Shown in pieces: positions 36,857 to 46,546 of a stretch of 64,000 bases of DNA. Every line of letters begins with the position of its first letter. Within the stretch, counting starts at the first letter, position 1. The notes under the pieces were generated by a model that was given only the letters and a program-made list of their open reading frames with translations, ran no database searches and was not told the DNA's origin. Made by a program: the position numbers and the translations under genes. Source of the DNA: Pseudomonas paraglycinae (GTDB lineage Bacteria > Pseudomonadota > Gammaproteobacteria > Pseudomonadales > Pseudomonadaceae); the NCBI RefSeq assembly GCF_021601625.1, contig NZ_BQHR01000011.1, forward strand, positions 1 to 64,000, written 5' to 3'.

Positions 36857-37882
36857 GTGAACGATTTCTCCGCCGCCCAGCGCAGCCGCGTGACCATGCT
36901 CGATGTCGCCGAACACGCTGGCGTGTCCAAGGCCAGCGTCTCGCGCTTTATCGGCGATGACCGCGCCCTGCTCTCCGATGCCATTGCCCAGCGCATCGAG
37001 CAGGCGATTGCCGAACTCGGCTATCGCCCCAATCAAATGGCCCGTGGTTTGAAACGCGGCCGCACCCGCCTGATCGGCATGCTGGTGGCCGATATCCGCA
37101 ACCCTTATTCGATTGCCGTGATGCACGGGGTGGAAACCGCCTGCCGCCGGCACGGTTACAGCCTGGTGGTGTGCAACACCGACCGCGATGACGAGCAGGA
37201 ACGCCAGCACCTGGCGCTGCTGCGCTCGTACAACATCGAAGGGCTGATCGTGAACACCCTGGGCCATCATCGGGATGAGCTGGATGGGCTGAAGCGGGAA
37301 ATGCCGCTGGTACTGGTGGATCGCAAGGTCGAGGGGCTCGACAGTGACATGGTCGGATTGAACAACCCGCAGGCCATCGAGATGGCGCTCGAACATCTTC
37401 AGCAGCGTGGCTATCGCAATGTGCTGCTGGTGACCGAACCCTATGACGGCACGAGTTCGCGGATCGAGCGGGTCAGCAGTTTTCAGCAGCAGATTGGTCA
37501 GCGCAAAGACATCCGTGGCGCGGTGCTGGAAACCGGTTCGAGTCTTGCGAACGATCTTCAAACCTTTTTGAACGCACCTGATTCGGGCCCGAAAGCCCTG
37601 TTCTGCGCCAACGGCGTGGCGGCGCTGGCTTGCACCCTGGCCTTGCGCGAGATTGGCTGCCGGTTGTTCGAGGATGTCGGGTTGATCGCGCTGGATGATC
37701 TGGACTGGTATCCGTTGGTGGGCAGCGGGATTACTGCCCTCGCTCAGCCGACGGAGGAGATTGGTGCGCGGGCGTTTGAGTGCTTGCTCAAGCGGTTGCG
37801 TGGGGATGATGAAGCGGCGCGGACGCTGGATTTTGCACCGGTGCTGATTGAGCGCGGTTCGACGCGCAGCAAGGCGGAATAA
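36857..37882 (+). CDS. ptxS: 2-ketogluconate utilisation repressor (LacI family)
   Basis: A 341-residue LacI-family regulator. The N-terminal HTH (VTMLDVAEHAGVSKASVSRF, with the hinge helix at RPNQMARGLKRG) is followed by a periplasmic-binding-protein-like core that binds 2-ketogluconate. The GTG at 36857 starts it; the ATG at MLDVAEH would cut the segment before the HTH that is typical of PtxS. Identical operators flank the gene at 36794 and 37920, the second in front of kguE. Autorepression and repression of the kgu operon are established for PtxS. Confidence 0.93.
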   Translation: MNDFSAAQRSRVTMLDVAEHAGVSKASVSRFIGDDRALLSDAIAQRIEQAIAELGYRPNQMARGLKRGRTRLIGMLVADIRNPYSIAVMHGVETACRRHGYSLVVCNTDRDDEQERQHLALLRSYNIEGLIVNTLGHHRDELDGLKREMPLVLVDRKVEGLDSDMVGLNNPQAIEMALEHLQQRGYRNVLLVTEPYDGTSSRIERVSSFQQQIGQRKDIRGAVLETGSSLANDLQTFLNAPDSGPKALFCANGVAALACTLALREIGCRLFEDVGLIALDDLDWYPLVGSGITALAQPTEEIGARAFECLLKRLRGDDEAARTLDFAPVLIERGSTRSKAE

Positions 37883-37919
37883 GGCCCTACGGGGCCACCC
37901 AAAATTTTTTGAACAAAAA

Positions 37920-37933
37920 TGAAACCGGTTTCA
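37920..37933. promoter_or_regulatory. PtxS operator upstream of kguE
   Basis: A second exact TGAAACCGGTTTCA, 14 bases before the kguE start codon and about 37 bases after the ptxS stop. It would control kguEKTD. Confidence 0.9.
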
Positions 37934-37946
37934 GAGGTAGATAACA

Positions 37947-38729
37947 ATGAATAAACCTGCCGTTTCCATCAGCCTCTCCAGCTACGGTGCCGACCTTGTT
38001 CGCCGTCGTGGTCAGGCTTCGTTCATCGAAGTGCTGGCCGCTGCCGGCGCCCATCGCATCGAATGGCGCGAAGAGTTGCTGACCAACGAAGTCCCGGAAC
38101 AACTCTCCACCGCCACGCAAGCCCAAGGCCTGCAAAGCATCTATTCCTCACCGACCGAACTGTGGCTCGCCGGTCAGTCGCGGCCCAATCCGGAACTCAT
38201 CACCGCGCTGCAAAACGCCGAAGCGTTCGGCTCGAAGTGGCTGAAGGTCTCCCTTGGTTTTTTCACCGACAACAACGATCTGCAGACGCTGGCGCAAATC
38301 CTTGCGCAAAGCCCGGTGCAGTTGCTGGTAGAAAATGATCAGACGCTGCACGGCGGGCGGATCGAACCGTTCCAGCGCTTCTTCGCCGCCGTCGAGCAAC
38401 ACAACTTGCCAATCAAGATGACTTTCGATATCGGCAACTGGCAGTGGCAAGACCAGTCCGCCACCGGTGCCGCTCGACTGTTGGGCCGTCATGTCGGTTA
38501 CGTGCATTGCAAAGCCGTGGCCCGCCGTGCCGACGGCAAACTGGTCGCGGTGCCGCCCGCTGCCACTGACCTGCATCTGTGGGAACAACTGCTGCGGCAC
38601 ATGGCCCAAGGGGTCATGCGCGCCGCCGAATACCCGTTGCAGGGCGATGATCTGGTGCAACTCACCACCGAACACGTCGCCGCCCTCGCCCGCCTCGGCC
38701 AGTCTCGTCTGGAGCCTGCTCATGTCTGA
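37947..38729 (+). CDS. kguE: KguE, TIM-barrel epimerase-like protein
   Basis: A 260-residue sugar phosphate isomerase/epimerase-fold protein with expected metal-binding residues along the barrel ([34 protein letters not shown]). It is the first gene of the 2-ketogluconate operon, overlapping kguK by 8 bases. KguE is required for or aids 2-ketogluconate use in pseudomonads, but its exact reaction is unsettled. The start follows the PtxS operator and a GAGGTAG purine-rich site. Confidence 0.88.
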   Translation: MNKPAVSISLSSYGADLVRRRGQASFIEVLAAAGAHRIEWREELLTNEVPEQLSTATQAQGLQSIYSSPTELWLAGQSRPNPELITALQNAEAFGSKWLKVSLGFFTDNNDLQTLAQILAQSPVQLLVENDQTLHGGRIEPFQRFFAAVEQHNLPIKMTFDIGNWQWQDQSATGAARLLGRHVGYVHCKAVARRADGKLVAVPPAATDLHLWEQLLRHMAQGVMRAAEYPLQGDDLVQLTTEHVAALARLGQSRLEPAHV

Positions 38730-39687
38730 GATCGATATTCTGTCATTCGGCGAAACCATGGCCATGTTTGTTGCTGAACAGAGCGGCGATCTGGCCTCGG
38801 TCGAGCAGTTTCACAAGCGGATTGCCGGGGCGGACAGCAACGTGGCCATCGGACTGTCTCGACTGGGCTTCAAGGTGGCGTGGCTGAGCCGGGTCGGTGC
38901 TGATTCGCTGGGACGATTTGTCGTTGAAACCCTGGCCCGCGAAGGTCTGGATTGCAGCCATGTCGACGTCGACAACGCGCACCCGACCGGTTTCCAGCTC
39001 AAATCGCGCAACGATGACGGCAGCGATCCGACGGTCGAATACTTCCGTCGCGGCTCGGCGGCCAGTCATCTGTCGCCGCAGTCGATCACCCCGACGTTGT
39101 TAAGCGCCCGGCACCTGCACGCCACCGGCATTCCGCCGGCGCTGTCGGCTTCGGCGCGGGAAATGTCCCGTGAACTGATGACCCGCATGCGCAACGCCGG
39201 GCGCAGCGTCTCGTTCGACCCGAATCTGCGTCCGAGCCTGTGGGCCAGCGAGCGAGAGATGATCCGCGAGATCAACCGCCTCGCCGCCCTCGCCCACTGG
39301 GTGTTGCCGGGGTTGAGCGAAGGGCGACTGCTGACCGGGTTTGAAGACCCGGCGGATATCGCCGCGTTCTATCTCGATCAGGGTGCCGAAGCGGTGGCGA
39401 TCAAGCTCGGGCCGCAGGGTGCGTATTACCGCACGCATCTGGATCAGGGTTTTGTCGCCGGGGTTCCGGTCGAAACCGTGGTCGATACGGTCGGTGCCGG
39501 GGATGGGTTTGCGGTGGGGATGATCAGTGCCCTGCTGGAGCATCAGAGCTTTCCCGAAGCCGTCAGACGCGCCAACTGGATTGGCAGTCGTGCGGTGCAG
39601 AGCCGTGGCGACATGGAGGGTTTGCCGACCCGATCCGAACTCACCGCTGATCGTTCCCATGCTCCTGCGTGGGAATGCAGCTCGTGA
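38722..39687 (+). CDS. kguK: 2-ketogluconate kinase (PfkB family)
   Basis: A 321-residue ribokinase-family kinase producing 2-keto-6-phosphogluconate. Substrate-binding [15 protein letters not shown] is at about residues 34-48 and the PfkB signature with catalytic Asp is [13 protein letters not shown] near residue 254. The ATG at 38722 overlaps the end of kguE. The last residues ([12 protein letters not shown]) are encoded by a family A repeat that begins at 39649 and supplies the stop codon, so the native C-terminus has probably been extended. Confidence 0.92.
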   Translation: MSEIDILSFGETMAMFVAEQSGDLASVEQFHKRIAGADSNVAIGLSRLGFKVAWLSRVGADSLGRFVVETLAREGLDCSHVDVDNAHPTGFQLKSRNDDGSDPTVEYFRRGSAASHLSPQSITPTLLSARHLHATGIPPALSASAREMSRELMTRMRNAGRSVSFDPNLRPSLWASEREMIREINRLAALAHWVLPGLSEGRLLTGFEDPADIAAFYLDQGAEAVAIKLGPQGAYYRTHLDQGFVAGVPVETVVDTVGAGDGFAVGMISALLEHQSFPEAVRRANWIGSRAVQSRGDMEGLPTRSELTADRSHAPAWECSS

Positions 39688-39767
39688 CGCTCTGCGTCAC
39701 ATGGGACGCGGAGCGTCCCCGGAGGCATTCCCACGCGGACGGTTCGACGCCTCGACGTGGGAACGAG
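39649..39767. repeat. Inverted-repeat family A, variant copy overlapping kguK end
   Basis: Begins GATCGTTCCCATGCTCCTGC. The right arm is interrupted by extra bases (GACGGTTCGACGCCTCGA) before GTGGGAACGAG, unlike the other copies. It lies between kguK and kguT, inside the operon. Confidence 0.78.
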
Positions 39768-39824
39768 CAAGCAATAAACCATTGAACCTGCTGCGACAAA
39801 AACAACAAGCTCAGGAGCAAGACC

Positions 39825-41123
39825 ATGAAAACCGCAACCCTCGCCACCCGCCGCTGGTGGTACATCATGCCGATCGTGTTCATCACCTACAGCCTGGCGT
39901 ACCTCGACCGCGCCAATTACGGCTTCGCTGCTGCCTCCGGGATGGCCGCCGACCTGATGATCACGCCGGGCCTGTCCTCGCTGCTCGGCGCGCTGTTCTT
40001 CCTCGGTTACTTTTTCTTCCAGGTGCCCGGCGCGATCTACGCGCAGAAGCACAGCGTCAAGAAGCTGATCTTCGTCAGCCTGATCCTCTGGGGTGGGCTC
40101 GCCACGCTGACCGGCGTGGTCTCCAACGCCTATTGGCTGATCGTCATCCGCTTCATGCTCGGTGTGGTCGAAGCGGCGGTGATGCCGGCGATGCTGGTGT
40201 ACCTGTGCCACTGGTTTACCCGCGCCGAACGCTCGCGGGCCAATACCTTCCTGATCCTCGGCAACCCGGTAACGATGCTGTGGATGTCGGTGGTTTCGGG
40301 CTATCTGGTGCAGCATTTCAGTTGGCGCTGGATGTTCATCATCGAAGGCTTGCCGGCGGTGCTCTGGGCATTCATCTGGTGGAAGCTCGCCGATGATCGT
40401 CCGGCCCAGGCCAAGTGGCTCAGCGAGCAGGAAAAGCACGATCTGGAAAGCGCGCTCGCTGCCGAACAGGTCGGCATCAAAGCGGTGAAGAACTACGCCG
40501 AGGCCTTCCGTTCGCCGAAGGTGATCATTCTGGCGCTGCAATTTTTCTGCTGGAGCATCGGCGTCTACGGCTTCGTGCTGTGGCTGCCGTCGATCCTCAA
40601 GGCCGGTGCGCAGATGGACATGATCGAGGCCGGCTGGCTGTCGGCCCTGCCGTATCTGGCGGCAGTGATCGGCATGCTGCTGGTGTCGTGGGGCTCGGAC
40701 AAACTGCAAAAGCGCAAACGTTTCGTCTGGCCGCCGCTGCTGATTGCCTCGGTGGCGTTCTACGGCTCCTACGCTCTGGGCGCGGAGCATTTCTGGTGGT
40801 CGTACACGCTGCTGGTGATTGCCGGCGCCTGCATGTACGCGCCTTACGGGCCGTTCTTCGCCATCGTCCCGGAGATTCTGCCGGCCAACGTTGCCGGCGG
40901 CGCCATGGCGCTGATCAACAGCATGGGCGCCCTCGGTTCTTTCGGCGGTTCGTATCTGGTCGGTTACCTGAACAGCTCCACCGGTTCGCCCGGCGCTTCG
41001 TACCTGTTGATGAGCGGCGCGCTGATGCTCTCGGTGGTGCTGACGATTTTTCTCAAGCCCGGCGCCAGCGACCGGGTGACGGCCAAGCGCGTCGCACCGC
41101 GTCCGCTGCCGGCCCATTCCTGA
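39825..41123 (+). CDS. kguT: 2-ketogluconate transporter (MFS, ACS family)
   Basis: A 432-residue major-facilitator protein with 12 predicted helices. The first helix region ITYSLAYLDRANYGFAAASG carries the anion:cation symporter signature (YLDRxNxG) and the central cytoplasmic loop is charged. Its position within kguE-K-T-D identifies the substrate as 2-ketogluconate. It starts 57 bases after the repeat that follows kguK. AGGAGCAAG precedes the ATG. Confidence 0.9.
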   Translation: MKTATLATRRWWYIMPIVFITYSLAYLDRANYGFAAASGMAADLMITPGLSSLLGALFFLGYFFFQVPGAIYAQKHSVKKLIFVSLILWGGLATLTGVVSNAYWLIVIRFMLGVVEAAVMPAMLVYLCHWFTRAERSRANTFLILGNPVTMLWMSVVSGYLVQHFSWRWMFIIEGLPAVLWAFIWWKLADDRPAQAKWLSEQEKHDLESALAAEQVGIKAVKNYAEAFRSPKVIILALQFFCWSIGVYGFVLWLPSILKAGAQMDMIEAGWLSALPYLAAVIGMLLVSWGSDKLQKRKRFVWPPLLIASVAFYGSYALGAEHFWWSYTLLVIAGACMYAPYGPFFAIVPEILPANVAGGAMALINSMGALGSFGGSYLVGYLNSSTGSPGASYLLMSGALMLSVVLTIFLKPGASDRVTAKRVAPRPLPAHS

Positions 41124-41135
41124 ATTGATAAAGAG

Positions 41136-42113
41136 ATGACTGCGATGAAAAAGCAGGTTGTGTTGTACAAGAAACTGTCGCCGGCGCTGATGGCGCGCCT
41201 TGAGGAACAGGTCGACGTGACGCTGATCGACAGCCTCGACGCGGACGGTGTGATGAAGCTGCGCGACGCCCTGCCCGCCGCCCAAGGCCTGCTCGGCGCC
41301 AGCCTGAAACTGGACGCGGCGCTGCTCGATCTGGCACCGAAGCTTGAAGCGATTTCCAGCGTCTCGGTGGGTGTCGACAACTACGACATCGATTACCTGA
41401 CCCGGCGCAAAATCCTGCTGACCAACACCCCGGACGTGCTCACCGAAACCACCGCCGACACCGGTTTCGCGTTGATCCTGGCCACCGCCCGGCGGGTGGT
41501 GGAGCTGGCGAACATGGTGCGCGGCGGTCACTGGCACCGCAGCATCGGCCCGGCGCATTTCGGTACCGATGTGCATGGCAAGACGCTGGGCATCATCGGT
41601 ATGGGGCGAATTGGCGAGGCGTTGGCGCAGCGCGGGCATTTCGGGTTCGGGATGCCGGTGATCTATCACAGCCAGTCGCGCAAACCGGCGGTTGAAGAAC
41701 GTTTTGATGCGAAGTACCGCAGCCTGGAAAATCTGTTACAGGAGGCGGATTTCATCTGTCTGACCTTGCCGTTGACGGCGCAGACTGAAGGTTTGATTGG
41801 CGCGGAACAGTTTGCGCTGATGCGGCCGGACAGCATCTTCATCAACATTTCCCGGGGCAAGGTGGTGGATGAGGCCGCGCTGATCGACACCTTGCGCCAT
41901 AACCGGATTCGCGCTGCGGGACTGGATGTGTTCGAGCGTGAGCCGTTGAATCATGACTCGCCGTTGTTGCAGCTGAACAACGTGGTGGCGACGCCGCACA
42001 TGGGCTCGGCGACCCATGAGACGCGCGAGGCGATGGCGCGGTGTGCGGTGGAGAATCTGTTGGCGGCGTTGGCCGGTGAAAAACCCGCCAACCTGGTGAA
42101 TTCTCTCCACTGA
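41136..42113 (+). CDS. kguD: 2-ketogluconate-6-phosphate reductase
   Basis: A 325-residue D-isomer-specific 2-hydroxyacid dehydrogenase. The NAD(P)-binding GIIGMGRIGEALA is at about residue 150 and the catalytic Arg (NISRGKVVDE), Glu (DVFEREP) and His (ATPHMGSAT) are all present. It reduces 2-keto-6-phosphogluconate to 6-phosphogluconate. ATG codons exist at 41136 and 41145; the second (MKKQVV) looks more like orthologues. A family A repeat starts on the base after its stop codon. Confidence 0.91.
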   Translation: MTAMKKQVVLYKKLSPALMARLEEQVDVTLIDSLDADGVMKLRDALPAAQGLLGASLKLDAALLDLAPKLEAISSVSVGVDNYDIDYLTRRKILLTNTPDVLTETTADTGFALILATARRVVELANMVRGGHWHRSIGPAHFGTDVHGKTLGIIGMGRIGEALAQRGHFGFGMPVIYHSQSRKPAVEERFDAKYRSLENLLQEADFICLTLPLTAQTEGLIGAEQFALMRPDSIFINISRGKVVDEAALIDTLRHNRIRAAGLDVFEREPLNHDSPLLQLNNVVATPHMGSATHETREAMARCAVENLLAALAGEKPANLVNSLH

Positions 42114-42226
42114 TGATCGTTCCCACGCTCTGCGTGGGAATGCCTCAAGGGACGCTCCGCGTTCCAGCTCTGGAAGGGACGCGGAGCGTCCCGGGCTGCA
42201 TTCCCACGCGGAGCGTGGGAACGATC
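42114..42226. repeat. Inverted-repeat family A, full copy
   Basis: Begins GATCGTTCCCACGCTCTGCG and ends CACGCGGAGCGTGGGAACGATC with an inner GGGACGC...GCGTCCC pair. It starts directly after the kguD stop and ends 12 bases before the aminotransferase stop, between convergent genes. Confidence 0.85.
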
Positions 42227-42238
42227 AGGAGGAGACCC

Positions 42239-43426
42239 TCAGGCGCTGCGCACCTGGAGAAGCTGCGCAGCGCACAGTGCAATCCGCGAACACGCATCCG
42301 CCAGTTTTACTCTATCCACCACCAGCCCGATGCGAATATGCCCCGCCGCACTCGGCCCGAACGCTTCGCCTGCCAGCACCGAAACCCCATAACCCTCCAG
42401 CAATCGCTCGGCAAAATCCTGCGCGCCGAGCCCGGTCTGGCGCACGTCGACCATCACGAACATCCCGCCATCCGGTTTGATCGGGTACAACCCCGGACAA
42501 CCACGCAACCGCTCGCACACCAGATCCCGACGCAACCGGTATTCCTCGCGCATCTGCGTCACTTCCGGCAGATCTTTCTCCAGCGCGATCTGCGCCGCTT
42601 TCTGCACAAAGTCCGGCAGACCGAACAACATGCTCAGCGACAGATTTACCAAATGCTCGGCCAAGGGTTTCGGCCCGATCATCCAGCCGATCCGCCACCC
42701 GGTCATCGCATGGGATTTGGACAGACTGTTGATGGTCGCGGTGCGCTCGGCCATGCCCGGCAGGCTCGCCGGGCTGACGTGCTCACCTTCGTATAACAAT
42801 TCGCTGTAGACCTCATCGCTGATCAGCCACAGGTCATGGCGGATGCACAACGCCGCCAGCTCTTGCCAGATCAGCAGCGACAGACTCGCACCGGAGGGAT
42901 TGTTGGGACTGTTGAGCAACATGGCTCGCGTTTTCGGAGTGATCCGCGTCGCGACATCCGCCGGATCGACCCGGAAACCGTTTTCCGGGCGAACCGGCAC
43001 CGGCACCACGGTTGCGCCACAGGCACCGAACACACCTTCATAAGTCACGTACATCGGTTCGGCGACGATCACTTCATCGCCCGGATCGAGCAGACACTGC
43101 GCCACCGAATACACCGCGCATTGCGCGCCGGGCAGCACGATCACATGCTCGGCATCGACGTCCTGGCCGCTGCGTTGCCGATGGTGCTCGGCGATGCGCC
43201 TGCGCAACTCCAGCCGGCCGCGCACTTCGGAATAATGGGTATCGCCCGCCAACAGGCTGTCGATGGCGCCGTGGATGATCGGCAGCGGCGTATCGAAATC
43301 CGGATCACCCACCGACAGCAGCAACACATCGACCCCTTCGGCGCGCAGCTCCAGCGCTCGGTCGTGAATCCGCCAGGCTGCTGCTCCCTCCCCGGCGATT
43401 CGTTGGGTCAAGGCTGAATAGCGCAT
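42239..43426 (-). CDS. aruH: Aminotransferase, AruH-like (arginine:pyruvate)
   Basis: A 395-residue class I/II PLP aminotransferase. The PLP lysine is in NSLSKSHAMTGWRIGW, the Asp/Tyr pair in ISDEVYSEL and the substrate Arg near the C-terminus in GHIRIGL. The N-terminus (MRYSALTQRIAGEGAAAW) and SVGDPDFDTP-HYSEVRG closely match recalled P. aeruginosa AruH, which starts arginine breakdown by transamination with pyruvate. No other arginine transaminase pathway gene lies nearby, so the exact substrate is inferred. Confidence 0.78.
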   Translation of the reverse strand: MRYSALTQRIAGEGAAAWRIHDRALELRAEGVDVLLLSVGDPDFDTPLPIIHGAIDSLLAGDTHYSEVRGRLELRRRIAEHHRQRSGQDVDAEHVIVLPGAQCAVYSVAQCLLDPGDEVIVAEPMYVTYEGVFGACGATVVPVPVRPENGFRVDPADVATRITPKTRAMLLNSPNNPSGASLSLLIWQELAALCIRHDLWLISDEVYSELLYEGEHVSPASLPGMAERTATINSLSKSHAMTGWRIGWMIGPKPLAEHLVNLSLSMLFGLPDFVQKAAQIALEKDLPEVTQMREEYRLRRDLVCERLRGCPGLYPIKPDGGMFVMVDVRQTGLGAQDFAERLLEGYGVSVLAGEAFGPSAAGHIRIGLVVDRVKLADACSRIALCAAQLLQVRSA

Positions 43427-43467
43427 GTACGTCTCCTGATTGCGCGGTCTCCAGCCTTCACCCTAGG

Positions 43468-45093
43468 TCAAATCACAAAGCGCGCCACCATCGCATTCAA
43501 ATCCACCGCCAGACGCGACAGTTCGTGGGTCGCGGCGCTGGTTTGATTCGCGCCGGCAGCTGATTGGGTGGCCAGGTCGCGAATGTTGACCAGGTTGCGA
43601 TCGACCTCGCGGGACACCTGCGCCTGTTCTTCCGAAGCGCTGGCGATCACCAGGTTGCGTTCGTTGATCTGGTGGATCGATTGGGTGATCTGCTCCAGCG
43701 CGATGCCGGCGGCACGGGCCATTTCCAGAGTCGACTGAGTGCGCTGGTTGCTCTGTTGCATCGACTCGACCGCTTCGCCGGTGCCGTTCTGGATGCCGGC
43801 GACCATTTTTTCGATTTCCTGGGTCGACTGCGCGGTGCGATGGGCCAAGGCGCGAACTTCATCCGCTACCACCGCGAAGCCACGCCCGGCTTCACCGGCA
43901 CGGGCGGCTTCAATGGCGGCGTTGAGCGCCAGCAGGTTGGTCTGTTCGGCGATGGCGCGGATCACGTCCAGCACCTTGCCGATGTCGCGGCCCTGAGCGG
44001 CCAGGCCTTCAATCATTTGCGCGGTGTTTTGGACGTCGTGGGTCATGGTCTGGATCGCATCGACGGTTTTCACCACTTGGTCGCGACCTTCACGGGCGGC
44101 GTGGGTCGACTGGTTCGAGGCTTCGGAAGTCGACACCGCGTTGCGTGCGACCTCTTCCACCGCAGCGCTCATTTCGTTGACGGCGGTGGCGGCCTGTTCG
44201 ATTTCGTCGTTCTGCTGTTGCAGACCACGGGACGCTTCTTCGGTCACGGCGCTGAGCTCTTCGGCGGCGGCGCCCAGTTGCGTAGCGGAGCCGGCGATCT
44301 GTTCGATGGTCTTGCGCAGGTTGGTCTGCATCGCGGCCAGCGCTTCAAGCAGGCGCGCCGGTTCGTCCTTGCCGTCGATTTCGATGACTTTGGTCAGGTT
44401 GCCGCCGGCGATGGTTTGCGCGGCAGCGACCGCGCGGTTCAGCGGGGTGACGATGCTGCGGGTCAACAGCCAGGCCAACAGCACGGTCAGCAACGCGGCA
44501 ATCACGGCCACGGCGACGATGCCGGTAATGGCACTGTTGTAATACTCACCCGCCTGAGTGGAAGCGGTCTTCGCGTCGGCGGCATTGATTGCAATCAGCT
44601 TGTTGAGCTGTTCGCCCATCTTGTCGGTGCCGTCCTTGATCTTCGTGTTGATCAGGGCGCGCATCTCGTCGAGCTTGTCCTGGCGCGACAGCTCCATCAT
44701 CTGGTTCTGCGCTAGCACATAGTTGTCGAGAGTCGTCGAAAACTCCTGATATAACGCGCGTTCCTCCGGGCCGGCCGGCAGGACTGCGTAACTGGCCTGG
44801 GCAGCGCGCACCTTGTCCACCAGCACACCGATGCGGGTCTGGGCTTCCTGCAAACCAGCCGGTTCGCGGTTGACCAGAATGCGGAACGACAGAATGCGCA
44901 GACGCAAGACGTTTTCCGTGACCACGGCGAGTTGGGTGACGCTTGGCAACTGCGTCGAGTCCATCTCCAGGGAAGCCTGACGGATGATCGACATGCGGTT
45001 GACGGCGAACACGCCAAGCACGATCACCAGCAAGGCAATAAAGGCAAAACCGAGGAAGGCACGGGGCGCGATATTCAGATTACGCAAGGACAT
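43468..45093 (-). CDS. Methyl-accepting chemotaxis protein
   Basis: A 541-residue chemoreceptor. A first transmembrane helix (about residues 12-33) and a second (about 190-212) enclose a four-helix-bundle sensor of about 155 residues. HAMP follows, then a long coiled-coil with the conserved hairpin tip [19 protein letters not shown]. No C-terminal CheR-tethering pentapeptide is present. The ligand is unknown; the neighbours are not informative. It is transcribed alone. Confidence 0.92.
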   Translation of the reverse strand: MSLRNLNIAPRAFLGFAFIALLVIVLGVFAVNRMSIIRQASLEMDSTQLPSVTQLAVVTENVLRLRILSFRILVNREPAGLQEAQTRIGVLVDKVRAAQASYAVLPAGPEERALYQEFSTTLDNYVLAQNQMMELSRQDKLDEMRALINTKIKDGTDKMGEQLNKLIAINAADAKTASTQAGEYYNSAITGIVAVAVIAALLTVLLAWLLTRSIVTPLNRAVAAAQTIAGGNLTKVIEIDGKDEPARLLEALAAMQTNLRKTIEQIAGSATQLGAAAEELSAVTEEASRGLQQQNDEIEQAATAVNEMSAAVEEVARNAVSTSEASNQSTHAAREGRDQVVKTVDAIQTMTHDVQNTAQMIEGLAAQGRDIGKVLDVIRAIAEQTNLLALNAAIEAARAGEAGRGFAVVADEVRALAHRTAQSTQEIEKMVAGIQNGTGEAVESMQQSNQRTQSTLEMARAAGIALEQITQSIHQINERNLVIASASEEQAQVSREVDRNLVNIRDLATQSAAGANQTSAATHELSRLAVDLNAMVARFVI

Positions 45094-45268
45094 AGGAGGA
45101 CTCTCGGATGAATGAAACTACGAGCGTCCATGCCGTGATCACTGGCCCTTGGGGCGGGCTTCAGTCCGGCGTCACTGTTTTAAGAAGTCTTGTGTGCGCC
45201 TGACTTCTGTATCGGCCAGGCTTGAGGAAGATTGCGGGGAAAGATGAAATATTTTTCAAAGTGTTGCG

Positions 45269-45292
45269 GGTGTTTCAGCGGTGAAACACCCT
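45269..45292 (-). terminator. Hairpin downstream of the glycerate kinase gene
   Basis: A perfect 10-base stem GGGTGTTTCA / TGAAACACCC with a 4-base loop. There is no clear T-tract, so it may be a terminator or an RNA stabiliser. The rest of the 45094-45316 gap shows only AT-rich sequence upstream of the chemoreceptor. Confidence 0.45.
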
Positions 45293-45316
45293 TCGCTTCA
45301 GATGATGACTGACAGG

Positions 45317-46456
45317 TCAGGCTGGAGCTGCCATACCCCATACGCGAGCAATATCTGTTGCACGTTCACGCAACAGGCGCGGGGCTTCGGCGCAGGCTTG
45401 TTCCAGGGACATCGGGCCGCTGGTGACCGCGAATGCAGCGTCGATGCCGTGATCGTAGAGCGCTTGATAGCCCTCGCCCAACGTACCGGCAATGACGATT
45501 ACCGGTACGCCGTGTTGCTTGGCGATCCGCGCCACGCCAAACGGGGTTTTGCCGCGCAGGGTCTGGGCATCGAAGCGCCCTTCTCCGGTAATCACCAGAT
45601 CTGCGCCCTTCACTGCGTCGGACAGTCCGACCAGTTCTGCGACGACTTCGACACCGGCCTGGAAGCGTGCGCCGAGAAACGCTTTGGCGGCAAAGCCCAA
45701 CCCACCTGCGGCACCACTGCCCGGTTCATCGCGTACGTCCTTGCCCAACGCCTGCGCGCAGAGTCCGGCGAAGTGGCCGAGGGCCTGATCCAGTTGTTGA
45801 ACTTGCGCCGGTGATGCGCCCTTTTGTGGGCCAAAAATCGCCGAAGCGCCGTGGGGGCCGCACAGTGGATTGTTGACGTCAGCGGCGATGTCGAAACGGA
45901 CGTAAGCCAGACGCGGGTCGAGTTCGCTCAGGTCCAGACGTGCGAGTTGCGCCAACGCCAATCCGCCCGGCACCAGAGCTTGCCCTTGAGCATTCAGCAG
46001 TTTCACGCCCAGCGCCTGCATCGCGCCGGCGCCGCCGTCATTGGTGGCGCTGCCGCCGATGGCCAGAATGACGCGTTGTGCGCCGGCATCCAGCGCAGCG
46101 CGGATCAGTTCACCGGTGCCGAACGTGCTGCTGATGCACGCATCACGCTGCCCCGGCGGCACCAGTTGCAAGCCGCTGGCCTCGGCCATTTCGATGATTG
46201 CGGTGTGGTTATGCGGCAACCAGCCCCACGCAGCTTCAACTGCTGCGCCCAACGGGCCACGCACGCGGGTGCGGCGCAGTTCGCCTTCGCACGCGGCGAG
46301 AATCGACTCCACCGTCCCTTCGCCACCGTCGGCCATCGGGCATTTGACCAGCGTCGCCTGCGGCCAGACCTGCGCCAGGCCCAGCGCGATGGCTTCTGCA
46401 ACGCCTTGGGCACTCAGGCTGTCCTTGAACGAATCGGGGGCGATGACGATTTTCAT
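45317..46456 (-). CDS. Glycerate kinase (GK-II, GarK/GlxK family)
   Basis: A 379-residue glycerate kinase. The family N-terminus MKIVIAPDSFKDSLSA, PMADGGEGTVESI and IGGSATNDGGAGAMQALG are all present. It phosphorylates D-glycerate to a phosphoglycerate (2-phosphoglycerate in the GarK class). It stands in a cluster with a CdaR-type regulator and an MFS anion carrier, which points to use of glycerate or a sugar diacid that yields it. Three start codons compete weakly; the ATG at 46456 begins the conserved sequence. Confidence 0.93.
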   Translation of the reverse strand: MKIVIAPDSFKDSLSAQGVAEAIALGLAQVWPQATLVKCPMADGGEGTVESILAACEGELRRTRVRGPLGAAVEAAWGWLPHNHTAIIEMAEASGLQLVPPGQRDACISSTFGTGELIRAALDAGAQRVILAIGGSATNDGGAGAMQALGVKLLNAQGQALVPGGLALAQLARLDLSELDPRLAYVRFDIAADVNNPLCGPHGASAIFGPQKGASPAQVQQLDQALGHFAGLCAQALGKDVRDEPGSGAAGGLGFAAKAFLGARFQAGVEVVAELVGLSDAVKGADLVITGEGRFDAQTLRGKTPFGVARIAKQHGVPVIVIAGTLGEGYQALYDHGIDAAFAVTSGPMSLEQACAEAPRLLRERATDIARVWGMAAPA

Positions 46457-46546
46457 ACGAATTCTCCAGTTCCAATGCCCTCATGCTGCCAGTCGCCTTG
46501 TGCGTTGACGCCTGTCCGCTGCACAAGTTGGATTGGCGTTTATTGT

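Noticed and set aside
37883-37910. Terminator after ptxS (GGCCC-TACG-GGGCC with distant T-run)
   Set aside because: Stem is only five base pairs and the T-run is separated by several bases; it also precedes the PtxS operator so closely that no clear call is possible.
39543-41669. 708-residue minus-strand open frame opposite kguT
   Set aside because: Antisense to a clear MFS gene, and it runs through a repeat; no signature.
13042-42226. CRISPR array from repeated CCCACGC motifs
   Set aside because: Copies are kilobases apart with inverted arms and no regular spacers; they are interspersed repeats.
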